Origin: Betaproteobacteria bacterium
GTDB taxonomy: Bacteria > Pseudomonadota > Gammaproteobacteria > Burkholderiales > Usitatibacteraceae
Length of the DNA: 64,000 bases
NCBI GenBank assembly: GCA_016711875.1
Contig: JADJSD010000003.1
Coordinates: forward strand, 310,001 to 374,000
Direction: 5' to 3'
Part shown: one piece after another, positions 42,011 through 50,442 of the stretch
Position numbering within the stretch: the stretch's first letter is position 1
Layout of the letters: every line of letters begins with the position of its first letter
The notes under the pieces: generated by a model
Seen by the model: the letters and a program-made list of their open reading frames with translations, nothing else
Database searches by the model: none
Told to the model about the DNA's origin: nothing
Made by a program: the position numbers and the translations under genes

Positions 42011-42127
42011 ACGATCACCGGGCGAACGCCCGGGCATTTCCGGCGACCGGCCCGTGGACCGCGAGCCCACGATGGCAAGAGCAAGGCCGAGGGTGCGCCC
42101 GACCGGCCGAACGAAGCCGAGGTGAGC

Positions 42128-42451
42128 ATGAACGTGAACAGCATTCCCGATACCGGTGCCGCCTGGGCGGCCGCGGTCGCTTCCGTGGCGGTCACCCGCC
42201 CGGCCGCCACGCGCCCGGCCGGCGAGCCGAATCACGACCAGCTGAAGGCTGCCGTCGTCACGGCCAACCCGCACCTGGCCGCTTCCGGCCAGCGGATGGA
42301 GATGTCCTGGGACCAGGACTCCCGGCGGGTCGTGGTGAAGCTGGTCGACAGCGACACCCGCGAAATCATCCGGCAGCTGCCGACCGAGGAAGCCCTTTCC
42401 CTCGCGAAGCGGCTCGCCGCCCTCGCCGATCATTTCTCGGCTGAAGCATGA
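42128..42451 (+). CDS. flaG: FlaG family protein
   Basis: 107 residues from the ATG at 42128 (GTG at 42122 also in frame). The conserved FlaG block is the C-terminal half: FSW-type strand RMEMSWDQDSRRVVVKLVDS, then TREIIRQLPTEEALSLAKRL. FlaG influences filament length and lies between fliC and fliD, as usual. Confidence 0.9.
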   Translation: MNVNSIPDTGAAWAAAVASVAVTRPAATRPAGEPNHDQLKAAVVTANPHLAASGQRMEMSWDQDSRRVVVKLVDSDTREIIRQLPTEEALSLAKRLAALADHFSAEA

Positions 42452-42466
42452 CGTGAAGGAATCCCC

Positions 42467-43918
42467 ATGGGCATCAGCAGCCCCGGAGTCGGCAGCGGAC
42501 TCGACGTAGGCGCGCTCGTCACCAAGCTCATGTCGCTGGAGCAGAAGCCGCTCACGACGCTCCAGGCCCGCGCGACGCAGGTGCAGAACGAGATCTCCGC
42601 CTTCGGCAAGATCTCCTCGCAGCTCGACGCGCTGCGCACCGTGGCTTCCGACCTCGCCAAGCCCGCCAGCTGGGGCGCCCGCGCGGCCACGCTCTCCGAC
42701 CCCAAGCTCGCCACGGTCACCGCCACGAACGCGGCCCCGGCGGGCCAGTATTCGCTCGAGGTCACGAACCTCGCCGCGGCGCACCGCCTCGCCTCCAGCC
42801 CCTATTCCGCCTCCACCGATGCGGTGGGCCCGGGCACGCTCACGATCGACGTGGGGACCTGGACGGGCACGAGCTTCGCCGCCAAGGCCGGCTCGACGCC
42901 GATCGTCGTCACCGTCGACGGCACGAACGACACGCTCGGGGGCGTTCGCGATGCGATCAACGCCCAGGCGAACGGCGCCGTGCGCGCATCGATCGTGACC
43001 GACTCGAGCGGCTCGCGCCTGGTGATCTCCTCCACCGCGACCGGCGCCGGCAGCGCGCTGCGCATCTCGGCCGCGGACGACGACCTCGACGACACCGATT
43101 CGGCGGGCCTGTCCGCCCTCGCCTACGCCGGCGACACCTCGGCGCTCGCCCCGGGCGCGAAACAGGTGCAGGCCGCCCAGGACGCGCTCATCAAGGTGGA
43201 CGGCCTCACCATCCGCTCGGCCACCAACAAGGTCGAAGGGGCCATCGAGGGCATCACGCTCAACCTGACGGGTTCCAACCCCGGCACGACCGCGACGCTC
43301 GGCGTCGCCGTCGACACGCAGTCGGCGACGGACCTCGTCAACAAGTTCGTCACGGCCTACAACGACTCGGTCAAGCTCTTCACGGGCTACCTCAAGATCG
43401 ATCCGGTCGGCAATGCCGACGGCCTGCTGCAGTCCGATGCCGGCGCCCGCAGCCTGGGGGCGTCGCTGCGCACCCTGGCGACGCGCCAGCTGCCTTCCGG
43501 CGCGCTCGCCTCGCTCTCGCAGGCCGGCATCGCCCTGCAACGCGACGGCACGCTCTCGGTGAACGCCACCAAGCTCGCCAAGGCCCTCGAGGGCGGCACG
43601 GCGGACCTCGCCACGCTCTTCACCGCCACCGGCGGCGGTGTCGCCGAGGCCCGCGGCATCGCCGTGGGGTTCAAGGCCGCGCTCGACACGGCCCTCAACG
43701 CGGGCGGCACCCTCAAGACGCGGACGGCGAACCTCAGCGACCGCCTGCGCGCCAACCAGCTGCAGCAGGACACGCAGGAGTCACGCCTGGAGATGATGCA
43801 GGCGCGCCTGCTCAAGCAGTACTCGGCCCTGGACGGCCAGCTCGCGAGCATGCAGTCGATCTCCTCGAGCCTCACCCAGAGCCTGGCGGCCCTCACGGCC
43901 AACCAGCAGAGCAAGTGA
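42467..43918 (+). CDS. fliD: FliD: filament cap protein (HAP2)
   Basis: 483 residues. N-terminal GISSPGVGSGLDVGALVTKL and LMSLEQKPLTTLQARATQVQ, C-terminal LEMMQARLLKQYSALDGQLA with the ending SSSLTQSLAALTANQQSK. It caps the filament and guides flagellin folding; its export chaperone is FliT (44433). Confidence 0.96.
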   Translation: MGISSPGVGSGLDVGALVTKLMSLEQKPLTTLQARATQVQNEISAFGKISSQLDALRTVASDLAKPASWGARAATLSDPKLATVTATNAAPAGQYSLEVTNLAAAHRLASSPYSASTDAVGPGTLTIDVGTWTGTSFAAKAGSTPIVVTVDGTNDTLGGVRDAINAQANGAVRASIVTDSSGSRLVISSTATGAGSALRISAADDDLDDTDSAGLSALAYAGDTSALAPGAKQVQAAQDALIKVDGLTIRSATNKVEGAIEGITLNLTGSNPGTTATLGVAVDTQSATDLVNKFVTAYNDSVKLFTGYLKIDPVGNADGLLQSDAGARSLGASLRTLATRQLPSGALASLSQAGIALQRDGTLSVNATKLAKALEGGTADLATLFTATGGGVAEARGIAVGFKAALDTALNAGGTLKTRTANLSDRLRANQLQQDTQESRLEMMQARLLKQYSALDGQLASMQSISSSLTQSLAALTANQQSK

Positions 43919-43931
43919 GCGGATCCGTTCC

Positions 43932-43958
43932 TCAGGGTTTCGCGCCGAAAGCCGATAT
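43932..43958 (+). promoter_or_regulatory. Sigma-28-like promoter for fliST
   Basis: TCAG at 43932-43935, 15 nt, GCCGATAT at 43951-43958 (7 of 8 to consensus, exact spacing). It is 35 bp before fliS and just after fliD, so fliS onwards may have its own late promoter. Confidence 0.5.
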
Positions 43959-43992
43959 CCATTCGTAGCCTTCACTCCCGAACGGATCCTCC

Positions 43993-44436
43993 ATGTTTCT
44001 CACCCGCAACTCCGCCCACGCCTACCGCAAGGTCGGCATCGAGTCCGACGTCGCCGGCGCGAGCCCGCACCGCCTCGTGCACCTGCTCTACGACAGCGCG
44101 ATCGGCTCGGTCCACGCCGCCCGGCAAGGCATCGGCCAGGGCAAGGTCGCCGAGAAGGGCCAGGCGATCCTGAAGGCGATCCGCATCGTGGACGAGGGCC
44201 TCAAGGCCGGCCTCGACCGGGATCGCGGCGGCGAGATCGCCGCGCGCCTGGCCACCCTCTACGACTACATCGTCGCCCTGCTGCTGAAGGCGAACCTCCG
44301 GAACGACCTGAAGGCGCTCGACGAGGTCGAGAGCCTGCTCGGAACCCTGCGCGACGCGTGGGACGCCATCGAACCCGCCCCGACGCGCCCGACCGGCGCC
44401 ACGCGCACCCCTTACGGAAGCTTCGCCGCCGCATGA
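43993..44436 (+). CDS. fliS: FliS: flagellin chaperone
   Basis: 147 residues. AYRKVGIESDVAGASPHRLV, LLYDSAIGSVHAARQGI and RLATLYDYIVALLLKANLRN are FliS hallmarks. It binds the flagellin C-terminus in the cytoplasm and presents it to FlhA. Four-base overlap with fliT. Confidence 0.95.
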   Translation: MFLTRNSAHAYRKVGIESDVAGASPHRLVHLLYDSAIGSVHAARQGIGQGKVAEKGQAILKAIRIVDEGLKAGLDRDRGGEIAARLATLYDYIVALLLKANLRNDLKALDEVESLLGTLRDAWDAIEPAPTRPTGATRTPYGSFAAA

Positions 44437-44756
44437 GCGCCCCCCTCGACCTTCTTCCCCTCATGGAAGCCTACGAAGTCGTGGCGAAGGACAGCCGCGA
44501 CCTCCTCGCCGCCGCCCGCGCCTCGAACTGGAACGAGTTCGACCGCATCCAGTCGCGCTGCCGGGCCCACGTCGCCGAGATCCGCTCGAACGCGGGGCTG
44601 CGCGAGTTCAGCGCCGACCAGCAACGTCGCCGCCGGGAGATCCTCGTCGGGATCCTGGGCGACGACCGCGCGATCCGCGACATCCTCGAACCCACCACCC
44701 GCCGCTTCGACGCGCTGATGCAGATGCGCCCGCAACGCGAGGGCAGCGTGGCCTGA
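44433..44756 (+). CDS. fliT: FliT-like export chaperone
   Basis: 107 residues. Small helical protein: LLPLMEAYEVVAKDSRDLLA, SNWNEFDRIQSRCRAHVAEI, RREILVGILGDDRAIRDIL, ending in a receiver tail RRFDALMQMRP. Sequence and position after fliS fit FliT, the FliD chaperone, which in enterics also antagonises FlhDC. Confidence 0.88.
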   Translation: MSAPLDLLPLMEAYEVVAKDSRDLLAAARASNWNEFDRIQSRCRAHVAEIRSNAGLREFSADQQRRRREILVGILGDDRAIRDILEPTTRRFDALMQMRPQREGSVA

Positions 44757-44758
44757 CG

Positions 44759-45658
44759 ATGTCCATCCTGCCCTCCAGCATTCCCGGACGCATTCCGGCC
44801 GTTCCCGTGCCGGCCACCGTGCGCCCGCCCTTGCCGGTGGACCCCGTCCATCCCATCCGGGAGCGAACGGTGCAGAACGAGGCGCCTCCGCCGCGCCCGC
44901 GCCCGGGTGCCTTCATCGATACCTGGGCCACGCCCGAGGGCTTCACGCACACCGAGGCGCTCACCGCGCGCCGGACGGCCCCCGCGCTCTCCCAGCCCCT
45001 CGCCCGTCCGGTGATGCGCGCCCTGCCCGGGCGGCTCGCCGACGACCTGGGCGGCCCGGAGGTCACCGCAAGCGGCGCCCGGCTCGCGCCCGCGCTGCGC
45101 CTCGCCATCGAAACGAGCGGCGTCTTCTACGAATCGCACCTCGCGCAGTGGTCCCAGGGCGAGCGTTCCACCGACGACCTGCTCCTCGAGGTGGCGAACC
45201 TCGCCAACCGCTCGCGCGATGCCGTCTCGCCCGGCGTGCGCGACGCGGTCCGCTCCCAGCAGATCGACTTCCTCCGGCAAGGCGAGGTGGGCTGGATGCT
45301 GCCCCTGCCTTTCCAGGGCAGCACCCTCTGGGTCGGCGAGCCCCAGGCCGAGGGCCTGACGGCACCCCGGGCGACGCCGCTCGTGAAGCTCGAGATCGAC
45401 CTGCCCGGCCGCGGCGTCGTGCGCGTCCTGATGCGCCTCGTGGGCCGCGACCTGCACGTGGACGTGGACGGGGGCCGCGAGGCCGGCATCGGTCCCGAGG
45501 GGTTGCTCGACCTCGGCCAGCGCCTCCAGGGCCTCGCGGGCCTGCACCTCGCCTCGCTCAGGACGACGCCGGTGGCCTGTGCCAAGCGCACCCACGCCGA
45601 CGCCGCCGACCGCTGCACCTGGACCAACTGCGAGCGCTGTCTTTCGAGGGGAACCTGA
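44759..45658 (+). CDS. Second FliK-like (hook-length control type) protein
   Basis: 299 residues. A Pro-rich N-terminus (about 1-50) precedes a helical section (LRLAIETSGVFYESHLAQWS, LLLEVANLANRSRDAVSPGV) and a FliK-C-like beta domain (WMLPLPFQGSTLWVGEPQAE, VKLEIDLPGRGVVRVLMRLV, RDLHVDVDGGR). The region FYESHLAQW occurs in FliK-related proteins. The genuine fliK is at 52311-53392. This gene precedes an FlhB-C-like gene, so the pair may be a second switch module. The C-terminal 30 residues are Cys-rich (CAKRTH, CTWTNCERC) and odd. Confidence 0.7.
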   Translation: MSILPSSIPGRIPAVPVPATVRPPLPVDPVHPIRERTVQNEAPPPRPRPGAFIDTWATPEGFTHTEALTARRTAPALSQPLARPVMRALPGRLADDLGGPEVTASGARLAPALRLAIETSGVFYESHLAQWSQGERSTDDLLLEVANLANRSRDAVSPGVRDAVRSQQIDFLRQGEVGWMLPLPFQGSTLWVGEPQAEGLTAPRATPLVKLEIDLPGRGVVRVLMRLVGRDLHVDVDGGREAGIGPEGLLDLGQRLQGLAGLHLASLRTTPVACAKRTHADAADRCTWTNCERCLSRGT

Positions 45659-45663
45659 TCGCC

Positions 45664-45960
45664 ATGGACTTTCGCCTTCCCGCACCCCACGGCCAGGCCG
45701 CCGCCCTTTCGTACGCGGCGGGCCAGGGCGCGCCCAAGGTGGTCGCCAAGGGACGCGGCGACATCGCCCGACGCATCGTCGAGCTCGCGCGCGAGCACGG
45801 CGTGCCCGTGGCGCAGTCCCCGGAGCTGGTCTCCCTCCTCATGCAGGTGGACCTCGACAAGCAGATCCCCGAGAGCCTCTATCGCGCCGTCGCCGAGGTG
45901 CTGGTCTGGGCGCATGCCCTGCCCGCCGCCGCGCAGCCGCCGAGGGTGAACCATGGGTAG
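45664..45960 (+). CDS. Small FlhB C-domain-like protein (FhlB type)
   Basis: 98 residues. QAAALSYAAGQGAPKVVAKG followed by RGDIARRIVELAREHGVPV and LDKQIPESLYRAVAEVLVWA aligns with the part of FlhB (35458-36615) that follows the NPTH cleavage site, without the membrane domain and without NPTH. Such proteins can substitute for the cleaved FlhB-CC fragment in some bacteria. It lies 5 bp after the FliK-like gene and overlaps ycgR by 8 bp. Confidence 0.88.
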   Translation: MDFRLPAPHGQAAALSYAAGQGAPKVVAKGRGDIARRIVELAREHGVPVAQSPELVSLLMQVDLDKQIPESLYRAVAEVLVWAHALPAAAQPPRVNHG

Positions 45961-46702
45961 CGCGACGCGGGCCCGGTTGCCCGAATCCCTCGAGCCGGGA
46001 AACGATTCGTTCCTGGTTCGGGGCGTGGCCGAGATCCTCGCGCTCCTGCGCGGCATCCGGCACGCCGAATCCCTCGTCACCGCCTACGCGGGCGGCGCCG
46101 GGGAGTTCTTCGCGAGCACGATCCTCGCCGTGGATGCCCTGCCGGGGGAGTTCCTCCTGGAGGCCGGGCCGGGGACGGTCCTGCCCGAGACGGCCCAGAT
46201 GCTCACGGTGGTGACCTTTCTCGACAACGTGAAGGTGCAGTTCGAGGCCGCCATGCTCGGCACGGTGGGCCACGAAGGCCAGCGCGCGCTGCGGATGCGA
46301 GTCCCGTCCCGCGTGCTGCGCCTGCAGCGGCGGGAGAGCTTTCGCGTGGAGACGCCCCCGCTGCGCGCGCCCGTCTGCCGGATTCCCGCCGACGGCGGCC
46401 GGCCCGAGCTCGAGATCCGCGTGGCCGATGTCTCCTGCGGCGGCATCGCGCTCGCGCTCGCGCCCGGCGACGTGCGGCTCGAGCCGGGCGACATCCTGCG
46501 CGGCTGCCTCCTGGAGCTGCCCGGGCTCACGCCCATCGCCGTCTCGATCGAGGCGCGCCACGCCGACCGGCCCGCGAAGACGCCCGTCGCGGGCTTGCGC
46601 ACCTGCGGCTGCCGGTTCGTGGACCTGCCCGGGCCAGCCGAGACCCAGATCCAGCGCTACGTGAGCGCGGTGGAGCGGGAGCGGCTGCGGCTTCGCGCCT
46701 AG
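45953..46702 (+). CDS. ycgR: YcgR-type flagellar brake, PilZ domain protein
   Basis: 249 residues. The N-terminal YcgR domain (about 20-115) is followed by a PilZ domain with the c-di-GMP binding motif RRESFRVETP (RxxxR) and VADVSCGGIALAL (DxSxxG). When bound to c-di-GMP, YcgR slows the motor. It is opposed to the EAL phosphodiesterase at 12327-14486 in logic. Convergent with fliE, one base apart. Confidence 0.93.
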   Translation: MGSATRARLPESLEPGNDSFLVRGVAEILALLRGIRHAESLVTAYAGGAGEFFASTILAVDALPGEFLLEAGPGTVLPETAQMLTVVTFLDNVKVQFEAAMLGTVGHEGQRALRMRVPSRVLRLQRRESFRVETPPLRAPVCRIPADGGRPELEIRVADVSCGGIALALAPGDVRLEPGDILRGCLLELPGLTPIAVSIEARHADRPAKTPVAGLRTCGCRFVDLPGPAETQIQRYVSAVERERLRLRA

Positions 46703-46703
46703 C

Positions 46704-47015
46704 TCAGACGGTCATGTTCATGATCTCGGTATAGGCCGAGACCAGCTTGTTCCTCGCCTGCACCACGGCCTGGAAGCCGACCGACGCCTTCTGCATGGAG
46801 ACCATCGTTTCCTCCAGGGAAACGGTCGGATCCTCCATCGAGAAGCGCTTCTGCAGGGCGGTCGAATCGTTCTGCGCCTTGCTCGTTTGCTCCAGCGCCA
46901 TCTTCACCAGGTCGGCGAAGTTCGTGCCGGAGGCGGCCTTGGCGCCGGTGAGCGCGCCCGGCCCGGAGACCCCGGCGAGGGGGCTGGCACCGCGGATGGA
47001 ATCGATCGGGGACAT
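46704..47015 (-). CDS. fliE: FliE: hook-basal body adaptor
   Basis: 103 residues. FADLVKMALEQTSKAQND, VSLEETMVSMQKASVGFQAV and QARNKLVSAYTEIMNMTV are the conserved C-terminal FliE blocks. It joins the MS ring to the rod. Divergent from fliF across 159 bp, as in enterics. Confidence 0.96.
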   Translation of the reverse strand: MSPIDSIRGASPLAGVSGPGALTGAKAASGTNFADLVKMALEQTSKAQNDSTALQKRFSMEDPTVSLEETMVSMQKASVGFQAVVQARNKLVSAYTEIMNMTV

Positions 47016-47174
47016 CGGGCACCTCGGAGTGGAAACGGTACATCCCGAACCCTACGCGCCCTTCGTGCAACCGTTCCCCCGATATGGGGCGGCATTCGGC
47101 CGTTTATCCCCCGTTGGGCGCGGGGCCGGCAGGCGGAAGATTCAGTCCGTGACCCACCCCATTCGACCGCCCCG
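47016..47174. promoter_or_regulatory. fliE-fliF divergent control region
   Basis: 159 bp. Contains the partly symmetric segment CCCCGATATGGGGCGGCATT around 47085-47105 and CCGTTTATCCCCCG. The CCCGATAT on the plus strand resembles a sigma-28 -10 but lacks a -35 at the right distance. No firm promoter called. Confidence 0.35.
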
Positions 47175-48824
47175 ATGAACAACGCCATCGCCCTGCCCCC
47201 CGCCGGGAGTTTCCTCGGCCGCATCCCGCCCAAGAGCCTCATGGCCCTGCTGGTGGGCGCCGCGACGCTCATCGCCGTGGCCACGGCCGCCGTCATGTGG
47301 CTGCGCACGCCGGACTACAAGCTGCTCTTCGCCAACGTCTCGGACAAGGACGGCGGGGCCATCGTGGCCGCGCTGGGCCAGCTGGACGTGCCCTTCAGGA
47401 ACGGCGAGGGCGGCGCGATCTACGTGCCGGCCGACCGCGTGCACGACATCCGCCTGAAGCTCGCCTCGCAGGGCCTGCCCAAGGGCGGCGGCGTCGGCCT
47501 CGAACTGATGGACGGCCAGAAGTTCGGCGCGACCCAGTTCCAGGAGCAGGTCAACTTCCAGCGCGGCCTCGAAGGCGAGATCGCGCGCTCCATCCAGTCC
47601 CTCTCCGCGGTGCAGTCGGCCCGCGTGCACCTCGCCCTGCCCAAGGCCTCCCTCTTCGTGCGCGACGCGCAGAAGCCCTCGGCTTCGATCGTCCTCAACC
47701 TCTATCCCGGCAAGAGCCTCGAGCGATCGCAGGTGGCCGGCATCACGCACCTGGTGGCCTCGAGCGTCGCCGACATGCCGCTCGCCGGCGTCTCCATCGT
47801 CGACCAGCACGGCAACCTGTTGTCGGCCCCGCCGCGGGCGCCGGGCTCCGCCTCGGGCATGAATCCCTCCGAGCTCGCGTACGTGCAGGAGATCGAGCAG
47901 GGCCACATGAAGCGCATCCTCGACATCCTCGAGCCCATCGCCGGCCGCGGCAACGTGCGCGCGCAGGTGACCGCCGAGGTCGACTTCAGCCAGGTCGAGC
48001 AGACGGCCGAGCTCTACAAGCCCAACCAGGGCAGCGAGCCGGCCACGGTGCGCAGCACCTCGTCCTCCGAATCCGCCTCCGGCTCCGGCGGCGGTGCGTC
48101 CGGCGTGCCCGGCGCCCTCACGAACCAGCCGCCGAGCGCCGGCGAGAAGAAGGACGCCTCCGCGAGCGCCGCCAGCAGCAACACGCGCAAGGAATCGGTC
48201 GTCAACTACGAGGTCGACAAGACCGTGCGCCACACGCGCGCCCAGGTGGGCAACGTGAAGCGCCTGTCCGCGGCCATCCTCGTGAACCACAAGCGCCCCG
48301 TCCCCGCGGCCGCCCCCGCCGCCGACGCGAAGGCCGATCCCAAGGATGCGAAGCCCGCCGCCGCGGCCGTGCCCGTCGCCTTCACCGAGGCCGAGATCGG
48401 GCAGATGAACGCCCTCGTGAAGGAGGCCATCGGATTCAACAAGGACCGCGGCGATTCCCTGAACCTGGTGAACGCGCCCTTCAGCACCGAGCCCGAGAGC
48501 ATCGCCACCGAAACGCCGATCTGGCAGCGCCCGGAGGCGATGTCCTTCGCCAAGGAAGGCGGCAAGGCCCTCTTCCTGCTGGCCGCGCTCGCCTTCGTCG
48601 TGCTCGGGGTCATCCGCCCGGCCATGCGCCAGGTGGCCGCCTCGATGGCCAGTGCCGCCGAGCGCGACGTGTCTCCCAGGCCCGAGGCCCTGCCCGGCGC
48701 CTCGCCGCTTTCCGCCCTCCCGGGCGCGGCCCCGTCCGCCCTCGCCGACGTCCAGCGCATCGCGCGCGACGACCCGGCCACGGTCGCGAACGTGGTGCGC
48801 ACCTGGGTCGCGAAGCCCAACTGA
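47175..48824 (+). CDS. fliF: FliF: MS-ring protein
   Basis: 549 residues from the ATG at 47175. TM1 (about 20-42), the YscJ-like domains (YKLLFANVSDKDGGAIVAAL, MDGQKFGATQFQEQVNFQRG, ARVHLALPKASLFVRDAQKP), a Ser/Gly/Ala-rich loop (about 295-345), TM2 (about 455-478, ALFLLAALAFVVLGVIRPAM) and a C-terminal FliG-binding tail (QRIARDDPATVANVVRTWVA). It nucleates the basal body in the inner membrane. Confidence 0.97.
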   Translation: MNNAIALPPAGSFLGRIPPKSLMALLVGAATLIAVATAAVMWLRTPDYKLLFANVSDKDGGAIVAALGQLDVPFRNGEGGAIYVPADRVHDIRLKLASQGLPKGGGVGLELMDGQKFGATQFQEQVNFQRGLEGEIARSIQSLSAVQSARVHLALPKASLFVRDAQKPSASIVLNLYPGKSLERSQVAGITHLVASSVADMPLAGVSIVDQHGNLLSAPPRAPGSASGMNPSELAYVQEIEQGHMKRILDILEPIAGRGNVRAQVTAEVDFSQVEQTAELYKPNQGSEPATVRSTSSSESASGSGGGASGVPGALTNQPPSAGEKKDASASAASSNTRKESVVNYEVDKTVRHTRAQVGNVKRLSAAILVNHKRPVPAAAPAADAKADPKDAKPAAAAVPVAFTEAEIGQMNALVKEAIGFNKDRGDSLNLVNAPFSTEPESIATETPIWQRPEAMSFAKEGGKALFLLAALAFVVLGVIRPAMRQVAASMASAAERDVSPRPEALPGASPLSALPGAAPSALADVQRIARDDPATVANVVRTWVAKPN

Positions 48825-48848
48825 CGCCCACCGACCCGGACAGCCGCC

Positions 48849-49847
48849 ATGGACGACGAAGGACTGTTGAACAGCGCGATCCTGCTGATGTCGATCGGCG
48901 AGGAGCAGGCCGCGGAGGTCTTCAAGTACCTCCAGCCCAAGGAGGTGCAGCGCCTCGGCGAGACGATGTCCAAGCTGAAGAGCGTGGACAACAAGAAGGT
49001 CGAGACCGTGCTCGACGAGTTCCGCAGCGCCGCCGGCGCCCAGTCCGCGCTCGTCTCCGACACCAACGAATACGTGAAGTCCGTGCTGCAGCGCGCCCTG
49101 GGCGAGGATCGCGCGGCCTTCCTCGTCGACCGCATCCTGCAGGGCCGCGACGTCTCGGGCATCGAGGGCCTGAAGTGGATGGACCCGGCCACCATCGCCG
49201 AGCTGATCCGCAACGAGCACCCGCAGATCATCGCGACCATCCTCGTGCACCTGGAGCGCGATCACGCGAGCGGGATCCTGAAGGACCTGCCCGAGCGCGT
49301 TCGCAACGAAGTGGTGCTGCGCATCGCGACGCTCGACGGCATCCAGCCCAACGCCCTTCGCGAGCTGAACGAAGTGCTCGCCAAGGTGCTCGCCGGCAAC
49401 GACCAGTTCAAGAAGGCGGCCCTGGGCGGCACCAAGGCCGCGGCCGAGATCCTCAACTTCATGGGCACTTCCGGCGAGACCGCCGTGGTCGACTCGATCC
49501 GCGAGGCCGATGCCGACCTCGCCCAGAAGATCGTCGACCAGATGTTCGTCTTCGACGACCTGCTCGACCTCGAGGACAAGGCCATCCAGCTCGTGCTGCG
49601 CGAGGTGCAGGGCGACGCGCTCGTGGTGGCGCTCAAAGGCGCGAGCCCGGAGCTGCGCGAGAAGATCCTGAAGAACATGTCCTCGCGCGCGGCCGAGACG
49701 CTGCGCGACGACCTCGAATCCAAGGGCCCGGTGCGCCTGTCGGAAGTCGAAGGCCAGCAGAAGGAGATCCTGAAGATCGTCCGGCGCCTGGCGGACGAAG
49801 GCCAGATCGCGCTGGGCGGCGGCGGAGGCGACGATGCCTTTGTCTAG
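48849..49847 (+). CDS. fliG: FliG: rotor switch protein
   Basis: 332 residues. LLMSIGEEQAAEVFKYLQPK, MDPATIAELIRNEHPQIIAT and the C-terminal motor domain with charged helix MFVFDDLLDLEDKAIQLVLR that meets MotA. 24 bp after fliF. Confidence 0.97.
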   Translation: MDDEGLLNSAILLMSIGEEQAAEVFKYLQPKEVQRLGETMSKLKSVDNKKVETVLDEFRSAAGAQSALVSDTNEYVKSVLQRALGEDRAAFLVDRILQGRDVSGIEGLKWMDPATIAELIRNEHPQIIATILVHLERDHASGILKDLPERVRNEVVLRIATLDGIQPNALRELNEVLAKVLAGNDQFKKAALGGTKAAAEILNFMGTSGETAVVDSIREADADLAQKIVDQMFVFDDLLDLEDKAIQLVLREVQGDALVVALKGASPELREKILKNMSSRAAETLRDDLESKGPVRLSEVEGQQKEILKIVRRLADEGQIALGGGGGDDAFV

Positions 49848-50442
49848 CCGGCTCACGCGCCGCGAGGATATCGGCGTCACCTCGCCCTATCGGCTGGACG
49901 CCCTGGGCCAGGCCGGCGGCCCCCGCACCAACGCCGCCGAGAGCGAGGCGAAGCGCGAACGCGACAAGACCTTCCAGGAGGGCTTTCGCGCCGGCGAGGC
50001 CGCCGCGCGCGCCCTCGCCGAACGCGAGCAGGCGCGGCTCGACGAGATCCTCGACGCCCACGAGCGCGAGATGGGCCGGCTCAACGAGGACCTCGCCCGC
50101 GCCGTGATCGCCCTGGCGACCGACGTCGCGAAGCACGTGACGCGCACCCACATCGCCGTGCACGAGGACGCGGTGCTGCCCGTGATCCGCGACGCCCTCG
50201 CCCTCATCCGCGAGGACGCCTCGCCCGCGCGCCTGTACCTCGCCCCGGACGATGCGGCCCACGCCGAGCGTGCCATCGGGGCCGAGCTCGCGCAGCGCGG
50301 TTGCCGCATCGTGCCCGAACCGGCCCTCGGCCGCGGCGAATGCCGCCTCGAGGGCGCGCACGCGCAAGTGGACGCCACCCTCGCCACGCGCTGGCGCAAG
50401 GCCCTCGCCCCTCTCGGAGACACCCGTGACTGGCTCGACTGA
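49834..50442 (+). CDS. fliH: FliH: regulator of the export ATPase
   Basis: 202 residues, overlapping fliG by 14 bp. The middle is a charged coiled coil (SEAKRERDKTFQEGFRAGEA, EREQARLDEILDAHEREMGR), and the C-terminal domain (VIALATDVAKHVTRTHIAVH, PVIRDALALI, EGAHAQVDATLATRWRKALA) is FliH/YscL-like. It holds FliI and docks it at FliN. Confidence 0.93.
   Translation: MPLSSRLTRREDIGVTSPYRLDALGQAGGPRTNAAESEAKRERDKTFQEGFRAGEAAARALAEREQARLDEILDAHEREMGRLNEDLARAVIALATDVAKHVTRTHIAVHEDAVLPVIRDALALIREDASPARLYLAPDDAAHAERAIGAELAQRGCRIVPEPALGRGECRLEGAHAQVDATLATRWRKALAPLGDTRDWLD

Noticed and set aside
45148..45960. Longer upstream start for the FlhB-C-like gene
   Set aside because: The upstream part of the frame is an Arg/Pro-rich shadow of the FliK-like gene; homology begins after the ATG at 45664.
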